Assembly (NCBI GenBank): GCA_016721505.1
Contig: JADKHX010000002.1
Coordinates: forward strand, 244,030-308,029
Source: Rhodocyclaceae bacterium
Lineage (GTDB): Bacteria > Pseudomonadota > Gammaproteobacteria > Burkholderiales > Rhodocyclaceae
DNA: 64,000 nt
Reading direction: 5' to 3'
Positions 9,212-17,735 of this stretch are shown here, piece after piece (position 1 is the first letter of the stretch; every line of letters begins with the position of its first letter). The position numbers were made by a program, and so were the translations under genes. Under the pieces are notes generated by a model. It saw only the letters and a program-made list of their open reading frames with translations. It was not told the origin of the DNA and searched no databases.

Positions 9212-11176
9212 CTAAGGCGAAACAATCGGGAACGTGGTGGGCGGTTTTTCCAGCAGCCCAAAAAAACTAATCAAGTCGAGCTTGCTACCACTGATTTTCA
9301 GCTCATCACTGGTTAGCATTTCCGATATGCCTGCGGTGCCTAAAATCATCTTGAGAAAAATCCCCTTAGTCATCGCAAGGCTGGCATTGGCATCACTAGC
9401 CGCTGGTGCTCGACGGAAATGCAGTACGGAATTTTCTATCCACAGCACATAGGATTCATTGATGTCGGTAAAACTGAGATTGATTTTTAAATTCTTGCCT
9501 TCGGCTTTCACACCATTGAGGCTCGCCGCCCAGGCTTGCAAAAAGCTCGGCACGTCAGTCCACGCCAACATATCGGTGGCCATGGTGGGCGACGATGCCA
9601 GTCCGAGTTTTCCGTTGCGTAGCTCTTGGGCGCCGGTCAAATAAAAATTTCGCCAGATCGCTGATTCAGCCATGAAGCCCATTTGTTCCAAACTCTTGGC
9701 TTGCAATTCCTTCGCCGCTTTGTGGTCAGGCTGCGCGAACACCACGTGGTTGAGCAATTCCGATGTCCAGCGATATTCGCCTTTGTCGTACGCAATTTGT
9801 GCGGCGGCCACTGCTTTGTCTGCGCCGCCCATCAGTTCCACATAACGCTTGGCCGCGTCGATGCGTGGTAACAAATCAAGATTCGCCGGATTGCCATCGA
9901 ACCAGCCGATGTAATGCTGATACACGGCGCGGGCATCATGTTTGAGCGTGCCGTAATAACCATGCACTGCAAAATTGCTTTCGAGTGATTTCGGAAATTT
10001 TATTTCCTCGGCAATCTCGTTCGGTTTCATGCCTTTGTTAATCATGCGCACGGTTTGATCGTGAATGAATTTATAAGCATCGCGCTGCTGCTTCATAAAT
10101 TGCGTGATGTTGGCGTTGCCCCACATCGGCCACAAATGGCTGGCAAAGAAAACCTCCGCATCGCCAAAGCGCACCAGGGCATCGTCGATATAGCCCGACC
10201 AGCGCAAAGAATCGCGCACTTTCGCACCGCGCAAGGTGTAAAGATTATGCAAAGTGGGCACCATGATTTCAGCCCCGCAATAAGCCTTCATGTCCGGCAA
10301 ATAGAACGCCAACTCGGCCGGCGCTTCCGAGCCAGGCGCGTTTTGAAAAATAAAGCGCACGCCATCAATCATCATTTCTTGCGGCGTGTGATCGACCATG
10401 ATGTTGGGCGGCAAAATCCCGATGCGTCCAAAGGCGATGGACTGCCCCAATCCCGAATTCACCAAGCCGGTTTTTGATGCCGGCAGCGTGTTGCCAAACT
10501 GCCAGGTCGCCCGCCGCCCCATGGCCGGCCCGACCAAAATATTCTCGCTGGTCGATTCCTCCATAAAGCCTTTGGGCGCGATGATCGGCAGCTTCTGCTT
10601 GGCCGCATCTTCGCCGGAAATGATGCCCAAGGCGCCACCAAAATGATCGACATGGCTATGGGTAAAAATCATCGCCGAGACCGGCTTGTTACCCAAATGT
10701 TTGCGCGCAAAAGCAATCGCCGCCGCCGCCGTTTCTCGCGTGGTTAGCGGGTCGACCAAAATCCAGCCGGTCTTGCCATCAATCAAAGTGATGTTGGCAA
10801 TATCAAAACCGCGCAATTGATGAATGCCCTCGGCTACCTTGAACAAACCTACTTCATTGTTCGATGTCGCGTGCCGCCACAAACTCGGATTCACCGTGGG
10901 CGGCGCATCGCCTTGAATGAAAGAAAAGCGGTCGTAGTCCCACACGGTTGAACCATCGGCAGCCAAAACCTTGCCCGTTGGTTTGGCGATCAGGCCACGC
11001 TTGGCATCTTCAAAGCCTTGCTGCTCGGCGAGGTTTAATGATTTGGCTAAGGCGGTGTTGCTGGTTACCGTCGTTGCAGTCGCTTCACTTGACGATGTTG
11101 GAGTTGGAGCGTCTTTGTTGCAGGCGGATATCAGAAAAATCACAGCAAACACGGTAAGGATATTGCGTGTCATCAT
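9212..11176 (-). CDS. alkyl/aryl-sulfatase (SdsA1/BDS1-type), predicted lipoprotein
   Basis: Hydrolyses linear primary alkyl sulfates to the alcohol and sulfate. The N-terminus (MTRNILTVFAVIFLISAC) ends in a lipobox with Cys, so it is probably membrane-anchored outside the cytoplasm. The metallo-beta-lactamase domain carries THSHVDHFGGALGI (HxHxDH binuclear zinc motif), preceded by GFDIANITLIDGKTGWILVD. An alkylsulfatase dimerisation region (about 390-530, with FGHYYGT-like HGYYGTLKHDARAVY) and a C-terminal SCP2-like domain (about 540-654) follow, the normal three-domain order. The length of 654 residues fits the family. The released fatty alcohol would feed the fatty-acid degradation genes upstream. 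Confidence 0.9.
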   Translation of the reverse strand: MMTRNILTVFAVIFLISACNKDAPTPTSSSEATATTVTSNTALAKSLNLAEQQGFEDAKRGLIAKPTGKVLAADGSTVWDYDRFSFIQGDAPPTVNPSLWRHATSNNEVGLFKVAEGIHQLRGFDIANITLIDGKTGWILVDPLTTRETAAAAIAFARKHLGNKPVSAMIFTHSHVDHFGGALGIISGEDAAKQKLPIIAPKGFMEESTSENILVGPAMGRRATWQFGNTLPASKTGLVNSGLGQSIAFGRIGILPPNIMVDHTPQEMMIDGVRFIFQNAPGSEAPAELAFYLPDMKAYCGAEIMVPTLHNLYTLRGAKVRDSLRWSGYIDDALVRFGDAEVFFASHLWPMWGNANITQFMKQQRDAYKFIHDQTVRMINKGMKPNEIAEEIKFPKSLESNFAVHGYYGTLKHDARAVYQHYIGWFDGNPANLDLLPRIDAAKRYVELMGGADKAVAAAQIAYDKGEYRWTSELLNHVVFAQPDHKAAKELQAKSLEQMGFMAESAIWRNFYLTGAQELRNGKLGLASSPTMATDMLAWTDVPSFLQAWAASLNGVKAEGKNLKINLSFTDINESYVLWIENSVLHFRRAPAASDANASLAMTKGIFLKMILGTAGISEMLTSDELKISGSKLDLISFFGLLEKPPTTFPIVSP

Positions 11177-11210
11177 TTTTCCCTCTTGTAGTGTGCCTCC
11201 AGTCGATAGC

Positions 11211-11235
11211 GGCGTATGGCCAGCACCAACTGGCG
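11211..11235 (+). repeat. dispersed CCAGCACCAACTGG element, copy 3
   Basis: GGCGTATGG leads into core CCAGCACCAACTGG (11220-11233). It lies in the 70-bp gap between the alkylsulfatase start and the acyl-CoA dehydrogenase end. Confidence 0.8.
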
Positions 11236-11248
11236 TTTTTACATTACT

Positions 11249-13071
11249 TCACGAAAACGCGAAATGCTCCTTGTCCATTTGCATCACCGATTTCGTCGAT
11301 GCCAATGCATTTTTGCGATGGCCGTCGGCGCGTGGCAGAAGACGGGCGAAATAGAACTCGGCGGTTTGGATTTTGGCGCGGTAGAAATCTGCTGATTCCT
11401 TGCCTTTTCCAGACGCCAAAGTTCCTGCGCCTTGCCTGCTTGTAGCGCCCAAAAGTAAGCCAGCATGACATAGCCGGAATACATCAGGAAATCAAAACTC
11501 GCCGCGCCGACGGACTCTTTGTCGCCGGGCGCGCGCAGCATGATGCGGGTGGTCAGGATGTTCCACTGCACCGAACGTTTGGTCAGTTCTCGCGCCATGC
11601 TGCCGACAGAACTGGAGGCGAACAAATGTAATTTGGAAAATTTCCACATGAGGCCAGTGAAGTCGCGCACGCATTTTCCGCGTGTGCCGAGTAGCACTTT
11701 GCGACCCAATAAATCCAGCGCTTGAATTCCAGTAGTGCCTTCGTAAAGTGTGCTGATCCGCGCGTCGCGGGCGATGTGTTCCATGCCATGTTCATGAATG
11801 TAGCCGTGGCCGCCGAAAACTTGCATGCCGAGGTTCGCCGCCTCCAATCCCATTTCGGTGAGGAAGCCTTTAAGGATCGGCGTATAAAAACCTAAGCGAC
11901 TGTCGTAGTCCTCATATTTTTTGGTATCGCCTTCAACCACTGCGTTAAACATGTTGTCGGCGATTTGCGCGGCACTGTAAATCATCGCGCGCCCACCTTC
12001 TGCGAACGCTTTTTGCGTAAGCAACATGCGACGCACATCCGGATGCCAAATGAGCGCGTCAGCGGCGAATTCGGGTTCCTTTTTTCCACTCAGTGCGCGC
12101 ATCGAGCGGCGCTCTTTAGCGTAGGCCAGCGCGCCTTGAAACGAAGCCTCGGCCTGTGCCACGCCTTGTATCGCCGTGCCGATGCGTGCGGTGTTCATGA
12201 AGGTGAACATCGCCTCCAGACCTTTGTTCGGCTCGGCGATTATGTAGCCGGTCGCGTCGTCGAAATTGAGCAACGCAGTGGAGGATGCACGGATGCCCAT
12301 TTTGTGTTCGATGGAGCCGCAATTTACTGCGTTGCGCGCACCCAAGCTACCGTCTGCATTGACGATTACTTTAGGCACAACAAATAGTGAGATTCCTTTG
12401 GTACCTGCCGGTGCGCCGGGCAGACGCGCCAGCACGATGTGAATGATGTTGTCGGTCAGATCGTGCTCACCTGAGGAGATGAATATCTTCGTCCCGGTGA
12501 GCTTGTAAGTGCCGTCAGCTTGCGGTTCAGCGCGGGTTTTGACTTGCGCCAAATCTGTCCCGCATTGCGCCTCGGTCAAGCACATGGTGCCGGTCCATTC
12601 ACCAGCGACGAGCGGTGGCAAAAACAATTTCTTTTGCGCGTCCGTGCCGTATTGCATCAGCGTGTTGATGCAGCCGATCGACAATCCCGGATACATATTG
12701 AACGACCAGTTCGCCGTTCCAGCCATTTCGGATTTGAAGACATTGACCGACATCGGCAAGCCTTGGCCGCCGTATTCAGTCGGGAACGACAAGCCTTGCC
12801 AGCCACCTTCAACAAAGGCTTTGTAGGCTTCTTTGAATCCTTCCGGCGTTTTCACGTTGCCGTTGGAAAAGGTACAGCCTTCCGCGTCGCCGGACAAATT
12901 GATCGGTGCCAGCACTTCCTCGCACAGCGTTGCCGCGCCTTCCAAAATTGCCTCGACCATATCGGGCGTGGCATCTTTGCCGTTCGACAGGCTGGCGTAG
13001 TGCGACGAGTAGTCGAGCACTTCATTGATCAGGAAGCGCATATCGCGCAGCGGGGCTTTGTAAGTTGGCAT
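11249..13071 (-). CDS. acyl-CoA dehydrogenase, FadE5-like, 3' end frameshifted
   Basis: A large FAD-dependent acyl-CoA dehydrogenase (about 600 residues) catalysing the first oxidation step of fatty acyl-CoA degradation. Start chosen at MPTYKAPLRDMRFLINEVL (ATG 13071): the in-frame sequence upstream is only the translated ACAGGAT repeat. Visible signatures are MCLTEAQCGTDLAQV (FAD/substrate loop), TGTKIFISSGEHD, NTARIGTAIQGV, GGHGYIHEHGMEHIARD and STLYEGTTGIQALDLLG. After LWRLEKARNQQ the frame as written continues out of frame to a stop at 11284. Adding one T to the T-run at 11405-11408 gives KGKESADFYRAKIQTAEFYF, ending at 11249 as in relatives. The frameshift may be a sequencing error. It is the last gene of the fabG-MaoC-thiolase-dehydrogenase run. 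Confidence 0.85.
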
Positions 13072-13103
13072 TTTCGCTTTTTGCCTTTTCAAGAAAATAT
13101 TTT

Positions 13104-13189
13104 TGACAGGATGAACAGGATGTACAGGATAGAAACAGAATCCAACCGGCACCTTTGGTTTTCATCCTGTCAATCCTGTTCATCCTGTC
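13104..13189. repeat. ACAGGAT-type inverted repeat, copy B
   Basis: The left arm (13105-13130) has three ACAGGAT units. The right arm (13163-13188) has three ATCCTGT units, with a spacer of about 32 bp. It fills the gap between the thiolase stop and the acyl-CoA dehydrogenase start. Confidence 0.85.
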
Positions 13190-13197
13190 TAAGGCTT

Positions 13198-14487
13198 TTA
13201 CTTTTCCAAAATCGCGACAACGCCTTGACCACCGGCGGCACAAATTGAAATCAGGCCGCGACCGCTGCCTTTTTGATTCAGCATTTTTGCCAGCGTGGCG
13301 ACGATACGCCCGCCGGTGGCGGCGAATGGATGACCGGCGGCAAGTGAGCTGCCGTTGATGTTGAGTTTGCTCAGGTCGATTGCGCCGAGTGCTTTGTCCA
13401 GACCGAGCTTTTCTTTGCAGTAAGCCTCGTCCTGCCAGGCTTTCAAGGTGCACAACACTTGCGCCGCAAAGGCTTCATGAATCTCGTAAAAATCAAAGTC
13501 CTGCAAGCTGATTCCGGCACGTGCCAACATGCGCGGCACGGCATAGGCCGGTGCCATTAGCAAGCCCTCTTTCTTGTCAAAGAAATCAACCGCTGCGACT
13601 TCACTGAAACTCAAATAGGCCAACACCGGCAGATTTTTTGCGGCTGCCCATTCCTCGCTGGCGAGCAAAACGGCTGAGGCACCATCGGTCAGTGGTGTCG
13701 AGTTACCGGCAGTCAGCGTCCCTTGGTTGGGTGCGACCTTCTTGTCGAATGCGGGTTTGAGCGAACGCAGTTTTTCGATGGTCAGATCGGCGCGCAGGTT
13801 GTTATCGACGGCAACCCCCTTGAACGGCGTCATCAAATCAGTGAAGAATCCATCCTTGTAGGCACGCGCCAAATTGAGATGGCTCTTGAGCGCCAACGCG
13901 TCCTGATCTTCGCGGCTGATGTTCCATTCGCGCGCCATCAATTCGGCGTGTTCGCCCATTGAGTAGCCGGTGCGCGGCTCGCCGTTGCGCGGCAGGGTGG
14001 GCGATACCAACATACCGGGGCGCATCTTGGCCAAGCTACCCAAACGCTGGCCGGTGGACTTTGCGCGCGACGCCTCCAGCAAAATTTTGCGCATTTTTTC
14101 ATTGACGCCGATGGGCGCATCGGACGTGGTGTCGACTCCACCGGCCATACCGCATTCGATATGCCCCAGCGCAATCTTGTTGGCGACGATCATCGCCGCC
14201 TCAAGGCCGGTGCCGCAGGCTTGTTGAATATCGAAGGCTGGTGTTTGTGGCGAGAGCGTGGTCGACAAAACCGACTCGCGTACCAGATTAAAGTCGCGCG
14301 AATGCTTCATCACCGCGCCGCCGACCACATCGCCCAGGCGCTCGCCGTGCAGATTGAAGCGATCCACCAAACCTTGCAAAGTTGCAGTGAACATCTCCTG
14401 ATTCGAAGCCGAGGAATAGACGCTGTTGGATCGTGCGAAGGGAATGCGATTACCGCCAATGATGGCGACGCGACGGATAGTGTTCAT
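13198..14487 (-). CDS. acetyl-CoA C-acyltransferase (FadI/FadA2-like thiolase)
   Basis: A degradative thiolase that cleaves 3-ketoacyl-CoA with CoA to acetyl-CoA and a shortened acyl-CoA. The 429-residue length and sequence layout match the FadI type. The acylated Cys is in DIQQACGTGLEAA (about residue 90), the catalytic His in YEIHEAFAAQ, the conserved loop is SLAAGHPFAATGGR, and the C-terminal active Cys lies in ISICAAGGQG. It starts at ATG 14487 and lies between the MaoC gene and the acyl-CoA dehydrogenase gene, each gap occupied by an ACAGGAT inverted repeat. The order suggests a dedicated four-enzyme acyl-CoA cycle. Confidence 0.92.
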   Translation of the reverse strand: MNTIRRVAIIGGNRIPFARSNSVYSSASNQEMFTATLQGLVDRFNLHGERLGDVVGGAVMKHSRDFNLVRESVLSTTLSPQTPAFDIQQACGTGLEAAMIVANKIALGHIECGMAGGVDTTSDAPIGVNEKMRKILLEASRAKSTGQRLGSLAKMRPGMLVSPTLPRNGEPRTGYSMGEHAELMAREWNISREDQDALALKSHLNLARAYKDGFFTDLMTPFKGVAVDNNLRADLTIEKLRSLKPAFDKKVAPNQGTLTAGNSTPLTDGASAVLLASEEWAAAKNLPVLAYLSFSEVAAVDFFDKKEGLLMAPAYAVPRMLARAGISLQDFDFYEIHEAFAAQVLCTLKAWQDEAYCKEKLGLDKALGAIDLSKLNINGSSLAAGHPFAATGGRIVATLAKMLNQKGSGRGLISICAAGGQGVVAILEK

Positions 14488-14560
14488 GGTTTGCTCCTTT
14501 GAAATTTGACGCGAATTTGTTCCGAATTGAAAATTAATTAGAAAACACAGTCAAAAACTT

Positions 14561-14652
14561 TGACAGGATTTACAGGATGAACAGGATAAAAAAACCTCAA
14601 CGCGTTGTTCGATGTCGTTGCTTCTATCCTGTCTATCCTGTTCATCCTGTCC
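14561..14652. repeat. ACAGGAT-type inverted repeat, copy C
   Basis: The left arm (14562-14587) has three ACAGGAT units. The right arm (14625-14651) has three ATCCTGT units, with a 37-bp spacer. It lies between the MaoC stop and the thiolase start. Confidence 0.85.
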
Positions 14653-14663
14653 AATCGCCTTTA

Positions 14664-14691
14664 ACGGCGTCCTACCAGCACCAACTGGTGA
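14664..14691 (+). repeat. dispersed CCAGCACCAACTGG element, copy 4
   Basis: ACGGCGTCCTA precedes core CCAGCACCAACTGG (14675-14688), followed by TGA. It lies directly next to inverted repeat C and 14 bp from the MaoC stop. Confidence 0.8.
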
Positions 14692-14704
14692 ATTTTCGAA
14701 CGAA

Positions 14705-15592
14705 CTATGCGTAACAAATTTGTCCGCGCAGGTGCGGCTTGTCACCTTTTTGATTGCGCACTTCAAACGCAGTGGAAAGTTCGCTATGCGTTGCCCATAG
14801 CGACGCAGTTGCCGGAAGAAAAAGCGGCGTTTTGAATTCGACATTGACCGCGGCCTGCGCCACCGCATACGGCGGCATCAGCTGCGCCAGCGCTCGTGCT
14901 TTGGTCCACAACCCGTGCGCGATAGCAGCTCGAAAACCAAACAGCTTGGCAGAAAGTGCCGACAAATGAATCGGATTCATGTCCCCCGACACTTTGCCGT
15001 AGCGACGACCAATGTCGCTAGCCGCGCGGATGTCGGCTTGGCGCGACAAGGGTAAATCGGCATTGAGCGCACTGATGAATTTCGGCCCGGCGGGATTTTT
15101 GACGCCGATGCGAAGCAGCGTTTGCGTCGCGTCCCAGACCAATTCATCGCCGCGCAGAACCTTCATCTCCATGTTGAAGACCTGACCTTTTTCATGCGCG
15201 ATCAAATCGCCGGTGGCGACTTCAACGCGCAACTGGTCACCCGCTTTCAAGATTGCGTGTTGTGCAATGCGATTGGCCAAATGCACCGTTCCCATGCCTG
15301 GCCACGGACATTCCGGCGAGGCGAAAAACGCCATCATCAAGGGAAAGGTGAGCATTTGCGGATAAATGATCGGCACGCCTTGCGCTTCCGAATAGCCGCA
15401 GACTTTGGCATAGGCAGCGATATGCGCCGCATCCAATTTCACGCTCGGCCGAACGTAAGTGATTGGCGGCAGCGCCGTCACTACACCGGGCTTTTTGCGA
15501 CTGGATTTAAGTGCGCCAAGGAACATTCCCGCGGGACTTAGCTCCTCGGTGACTTCAATAATCTGCATTGCGGATTTCTTTGAACTCGTCAT
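14705..15592 (-). CDS. MaoC-family (R)-3-hydroxyacyl thioester dehydratase, HtdX-like
   Basis: A double-hotdog-length MaoC protein of about 295 residues. The C-terminal hydratase motif is YGKVSGDMNPIHLSALSAK with Asp and His of the R-hydratase site, followed by LFGFRAAIAHGLWTKA. The N-terminal half is a degenerate hotdog (ITYVRPSVKLDAAHIAAYAKV). The start is the ATG at 15592 (MTSSKKSAMQIIEV), preceded by AGGACAA. It hydrates trans-2-enoyl-CoA to (R)-3-hydroxyacyl-CoA, or the reverse. The family layout and its fabG partner resemble mycobacterial HtdX. The fabG stop lies 11 bp upstream, so they form one operon. Confidence 0.85.
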   Translation of the reverse strand: MTSSKKSAMQIIEVTEELSPAGMFLGALKSSRKKPGVVTALPPITYVRPSVKLDAAHIAAYAKVCGYSEAQGVPIIYPQMLTFPLMMAFFASPECPWPGMGTVHLANRIAQHAILKAGDQLRVEVATGDLIAHEKGQVFNMEMKVLRGDELVWDATQTLLRIGVKNPAGPKFISALNADLPLSRQADIRAASDIGRRYGKVSGDMNPIHLSALSAKLFGFRAAIAHGLWTKARALAQLMPPYAVAQAAVNVEFKTPLFLPATASLWATHSELSTAFEVRNQKGDKPHLRGQICYA

Positions 15593-15603
15593 GATATTTG
15601 TCC

Positions 15604-17013
15604 TCAAGCGCCGATCAAACTTTGGCCGCAAACGCGAACCACGTTGCCGGTTAAACCGCTTGATGCGGGGTTGGCAAACCAGACAATCGCTTCGGCCACA
15701 TCAACCGGCAAGCCGCCTTGGCTCATCGAGTTCATCCGCCGCCCGGCTTCGCGCATGGCGAAAGGAATCGCAGCAGTCATTTGGGTTTCAATGAAACCCG
15801 GAGCAACGGCGTTGATCGTCACGCCATGTTTGGCGAACACCGGCGCAGTGCTTTGCACCATACCGATGACACCGGCTTTTGACAGCGCGTAGTTGGTCTG
15901 ACCATTGTTGCCGGCGATGCCGGAGATTGACGAAACACAGACGATACGCGCGCCCGATTTCAAGGCCCCGGACTCAACCAACGCGTCATTGATGCGCTCC
16001 TGCGTGGACAAATTCACGTTCATCACCATCTGCCAGAAATGCGGCTTCATATTGGCAATGGTCTTGTCGCGCGTGATGCCGGCGTTATGTACGATGACAT
16101 CCCAGCCGCCGTCAGCTTTAGCCGCGTCGACCAATTTTTGCGGTGCATCGGCCGCGCCAATGTCGAGTTCAATCGCGGTCGCGCCGAGCTTGGCAGCGAT
16201 CTCGTTCAGACCTGGCTGCGCTTGTGGCACATCGAGACAAATCACCGTTGCGCCCTCACGCACCATGATTTCGGCAATTGACGCGCCTATGCCGCGCGAA
16301 GCGCCGGTGACGAGAACTTTCTTGCCAGCCAATGATTTGTCCCAATTTAACGGCGTACCACCAGCACCAACTGGCGTACCTACGCGAATTACCTGCGCCG
16401 AGACATAGGTCGAACGCGGCGAGAGCAGGAAGCGAACGGTAGATTCAAGCTGATCTTCCGCACCTTCGGCGACATACACCAACTGCACCGCAATCGCCCG
16501 CTTCAACTCCTTGGCCAATGAGCGAGTCAAGCCTTCGAGCGCGCGCTGAATCGTTGCCTGGCGCGGGTTCGCGCACTGCTCTGGAGGGCGACCAAAAACA
16601 ATGACACGGCCGCACGGTAAAACCGAGCGCGCTGCATCGTGAAAAAACTCATACAGCGCATCAGATTGCGTGCTGTCGGTCATTCCGGTGGCGTCAAACA
16701 CCAACGCCTTCACCTTCTCGCCCGGTTGATCATCAACACCCCAGCGCCCGCTCATCAGGCCGGCTCCATTCGCCAAGGGCAACCATTGCGGTAGCTGTCG
16801 ATGCGCCACTGTTTGTGCGCCGATTGATTTGAAAATCTTCGCTAGCACTGGTAGCAGTTTGGCGTCATCCCCGCCACCCACCAGCACCGAACCCTTGATC
16901 ACCGGCTGACCTTCTTTGTAGCGGTCAAGCACAATCGGTTTGGGTAAACCCAGCGCGTCGGCAAGTTTGGCGCCTACGGCGGAGTTAGCAAAATTCAGAT
17001 AGCCATCGTTCAT
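15604..17013 (-). CDS. long-form 3-oxoacyl-ACP/CoA reductase (FabG4-like)
   Basis: A high-molecular-weight FabG of about 469 residues: an N-terminal flavodoxin/Rossmann-like domain without a catalytic motif (about 1-225) and a C-terminal SDR domain. The SDR has VLVTGASRGIGASIAE for NAD(P), the catalytic VSSISG Ser, and YALSK (YxxxK). The start is the ATG at 17013 (MNDGYLNFANS); upstream in-frame residues are not conserved. The interdomain linker (VGTPVGAGGTPLNW) is encoded by dispersed element copy 5. It interconverts 3-oxoacyl and (R)-3-hydroxyacyl thioesters. It is the first gene of the four-gene run and is divergent from the TetR gene. Confidence 0.9.
   Translation of the reverse strand: MNDGYLNFANSAVGAKLADALGLPKPIVLDRYKEGQPVIKGSVLVGGGDDAKLLPVLAKIFKSIGAQTVAHRQLPQWLPLANGAGLMSGRWGVDDQPGEKVKALVFDATGMTDSTQSDALYEFFHDAARSVLPCGRVIVFGRPPEQCANPRQATIQRALEGLTRSLAKELKRAIAVQLVYVAEGAEDQLESTVRFLLSPRSTYVSAQVIRVGTPVGAGGTPLNWDKSLAGKKVLVTGASRGIGASIAEIMVREGATVICLDVPQAQPGLNEIAAKLGATAIELDIGAADAPQKLVDAAKADGGWDVIVHNAGITRDKTIANMKPHFWQMVMNVNLSTQERINDALVESGALKSGARIVCVSSISGIAGNNGQTNYALSKAGVIGMVQSTAPVFAKHGVTINAVAPGFIETQMTAAIPFAMREAGRRMNSMSQGGLPVDVAEAIVWFANPASSGLTGNVVRVCGQSLIGA
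16351..16376 (+). repeat. dispersed CCAGCACCAACTGG element, copy 5 (inside fabG)
   Basis: CGGCGTACCA plus core CCAGCACCAACTGG (16361-16374). Read on the minus strand in the fabG frame it encodes TPVGAGGTP in the linker between the two domains. Confidence 0.8.
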
Positions 17014-17046
17014 TTGAGAAATCCGTGTTTGATTGGACAGTCTCCG

Positions 17047-17076
17047 TACACTAGTGTATTGTTTGCCGCGAGTCAA
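17047..17076 (-). promoter_or_regulatory. fabG promoter with TetR-type operator
   Basis: A perfect 12-bp palindrome TACACTAGTGTA is at 17047-17058, between the divergent fabG and tetR genes. On the minus strand TTGACT (17076-17071) stands 17 bp before TAGTGT (17053-17048), a weak -35/-10 pair that would overlap the palindrome. Binding of the adjacent TetR protein here is inference from position and symmetry. Confidence 0.5.
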
Positions 17077-17102
17077 ACAGAAAACTTAGTCGACACACTC
17101 TA

Positions 17103-17735
17103 ATGAAAGCGGCGAATCCTTCAATTCAGCCAACCAACGGTGACACCCCGGCGCTGCGTCTCAGCCGCGACGACTGGCTCGATGCAGCATTTGAAACAGT
17201 TGCTGAAAGCGGCTTCGATAGCGTGCGCGTACTCACTCTGGCCGCCGCGCTGGGCGTGACACGAGGCAGTTTTTACTGGCACTTTACCGATCATGCAGAG
17301 CTGATCTCCGCACTAGTCGAACGCTGGCGAATGCGCGAGGTGGATACCCATCAGCGCGCGCAGGAGGCCAGGCCACTCGAACCAAAAGCTGATCTGGAGC
17401 GCATGCTTGAAGCGGCGCTGGCGCATGCGGGAGCCGAGATCAAATACCTGCGTTTCGAACTCGCACTACGTGGCCTTGGGCGTAGCAATCCAGATGTTGC
17501 GGCAAAACTCGTTGAGGTTGATCGCATGCGGATGCGGCTATTTGAAACCAAGTTTCTGCGGCTGACTGGAGACGAAAAAACTGCCGGCGAACTCGCCGCG
17601 CTATTTTATTTGGCCATCGTCGGTGGCACCCATGCCCTCGCCCGACCCGCCAACCCTGAGCGAACCAAGGACTATTTACAGCGCGTGATCGGACACTATT
17701 TGATTGCAGCACAAATTCCGGAGGTCGCACAATGA
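17103..17735 (+). CDS. TetR-family transcriptional regulator
   Basis: A 210-residue regulator. The N-terminal helix-turn-helix spans about residues 18-65 (AAFETVAESGFDSVRV, then ALGVTRGSFYWHFTDHAEL, the typical TetR recognition segment). The C-terminal ligand domain is not conserved enough to name a ligand. It is divergent from fabG with an 89-bp intergenic region containing a palindrome, so it probably represses the fabG-maoC-thiolase-dehydrogenase operon and itself. An acyl-CoA or fatty acid effector is a guess from context. Its stop overlaps the next gene by 4 bp (ATGA). Confidence 0.85.
   Translation: MKAANPSIQPTNGDTPALRLSRDDWLDAAFETVAESGFDSVRVLTLAAALGVTRGSFYWHFTDHAELISALVERWRMREVDTHQRAQEARPLEPKADLERMLEAALAHAGAEIKYLRFELALRGLGRSNPDVAAKLVEVDRMRMRLFETKFLRLTGDEKTAGELAALFYLAIVGGTHALARPANPERTKDYLQRVIGHYLIAAQIPEVAQ

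Noticed and set aside
13072..13152. N-terminal extension of the acyl-CoA dehydrogenase
   Set aside because: It translates the ACAGGAT inverted repeat (FYPVHPVHPVK); the family start is MPTYKAPLRD at 13071.
9087..14652. ACAGGAT repeats as a CRISPR array
   Set aside because: Units are 7-11 bp in opposed arms with one variable spacer, no regular 25-40-bp repeats, and no cas genes are present.
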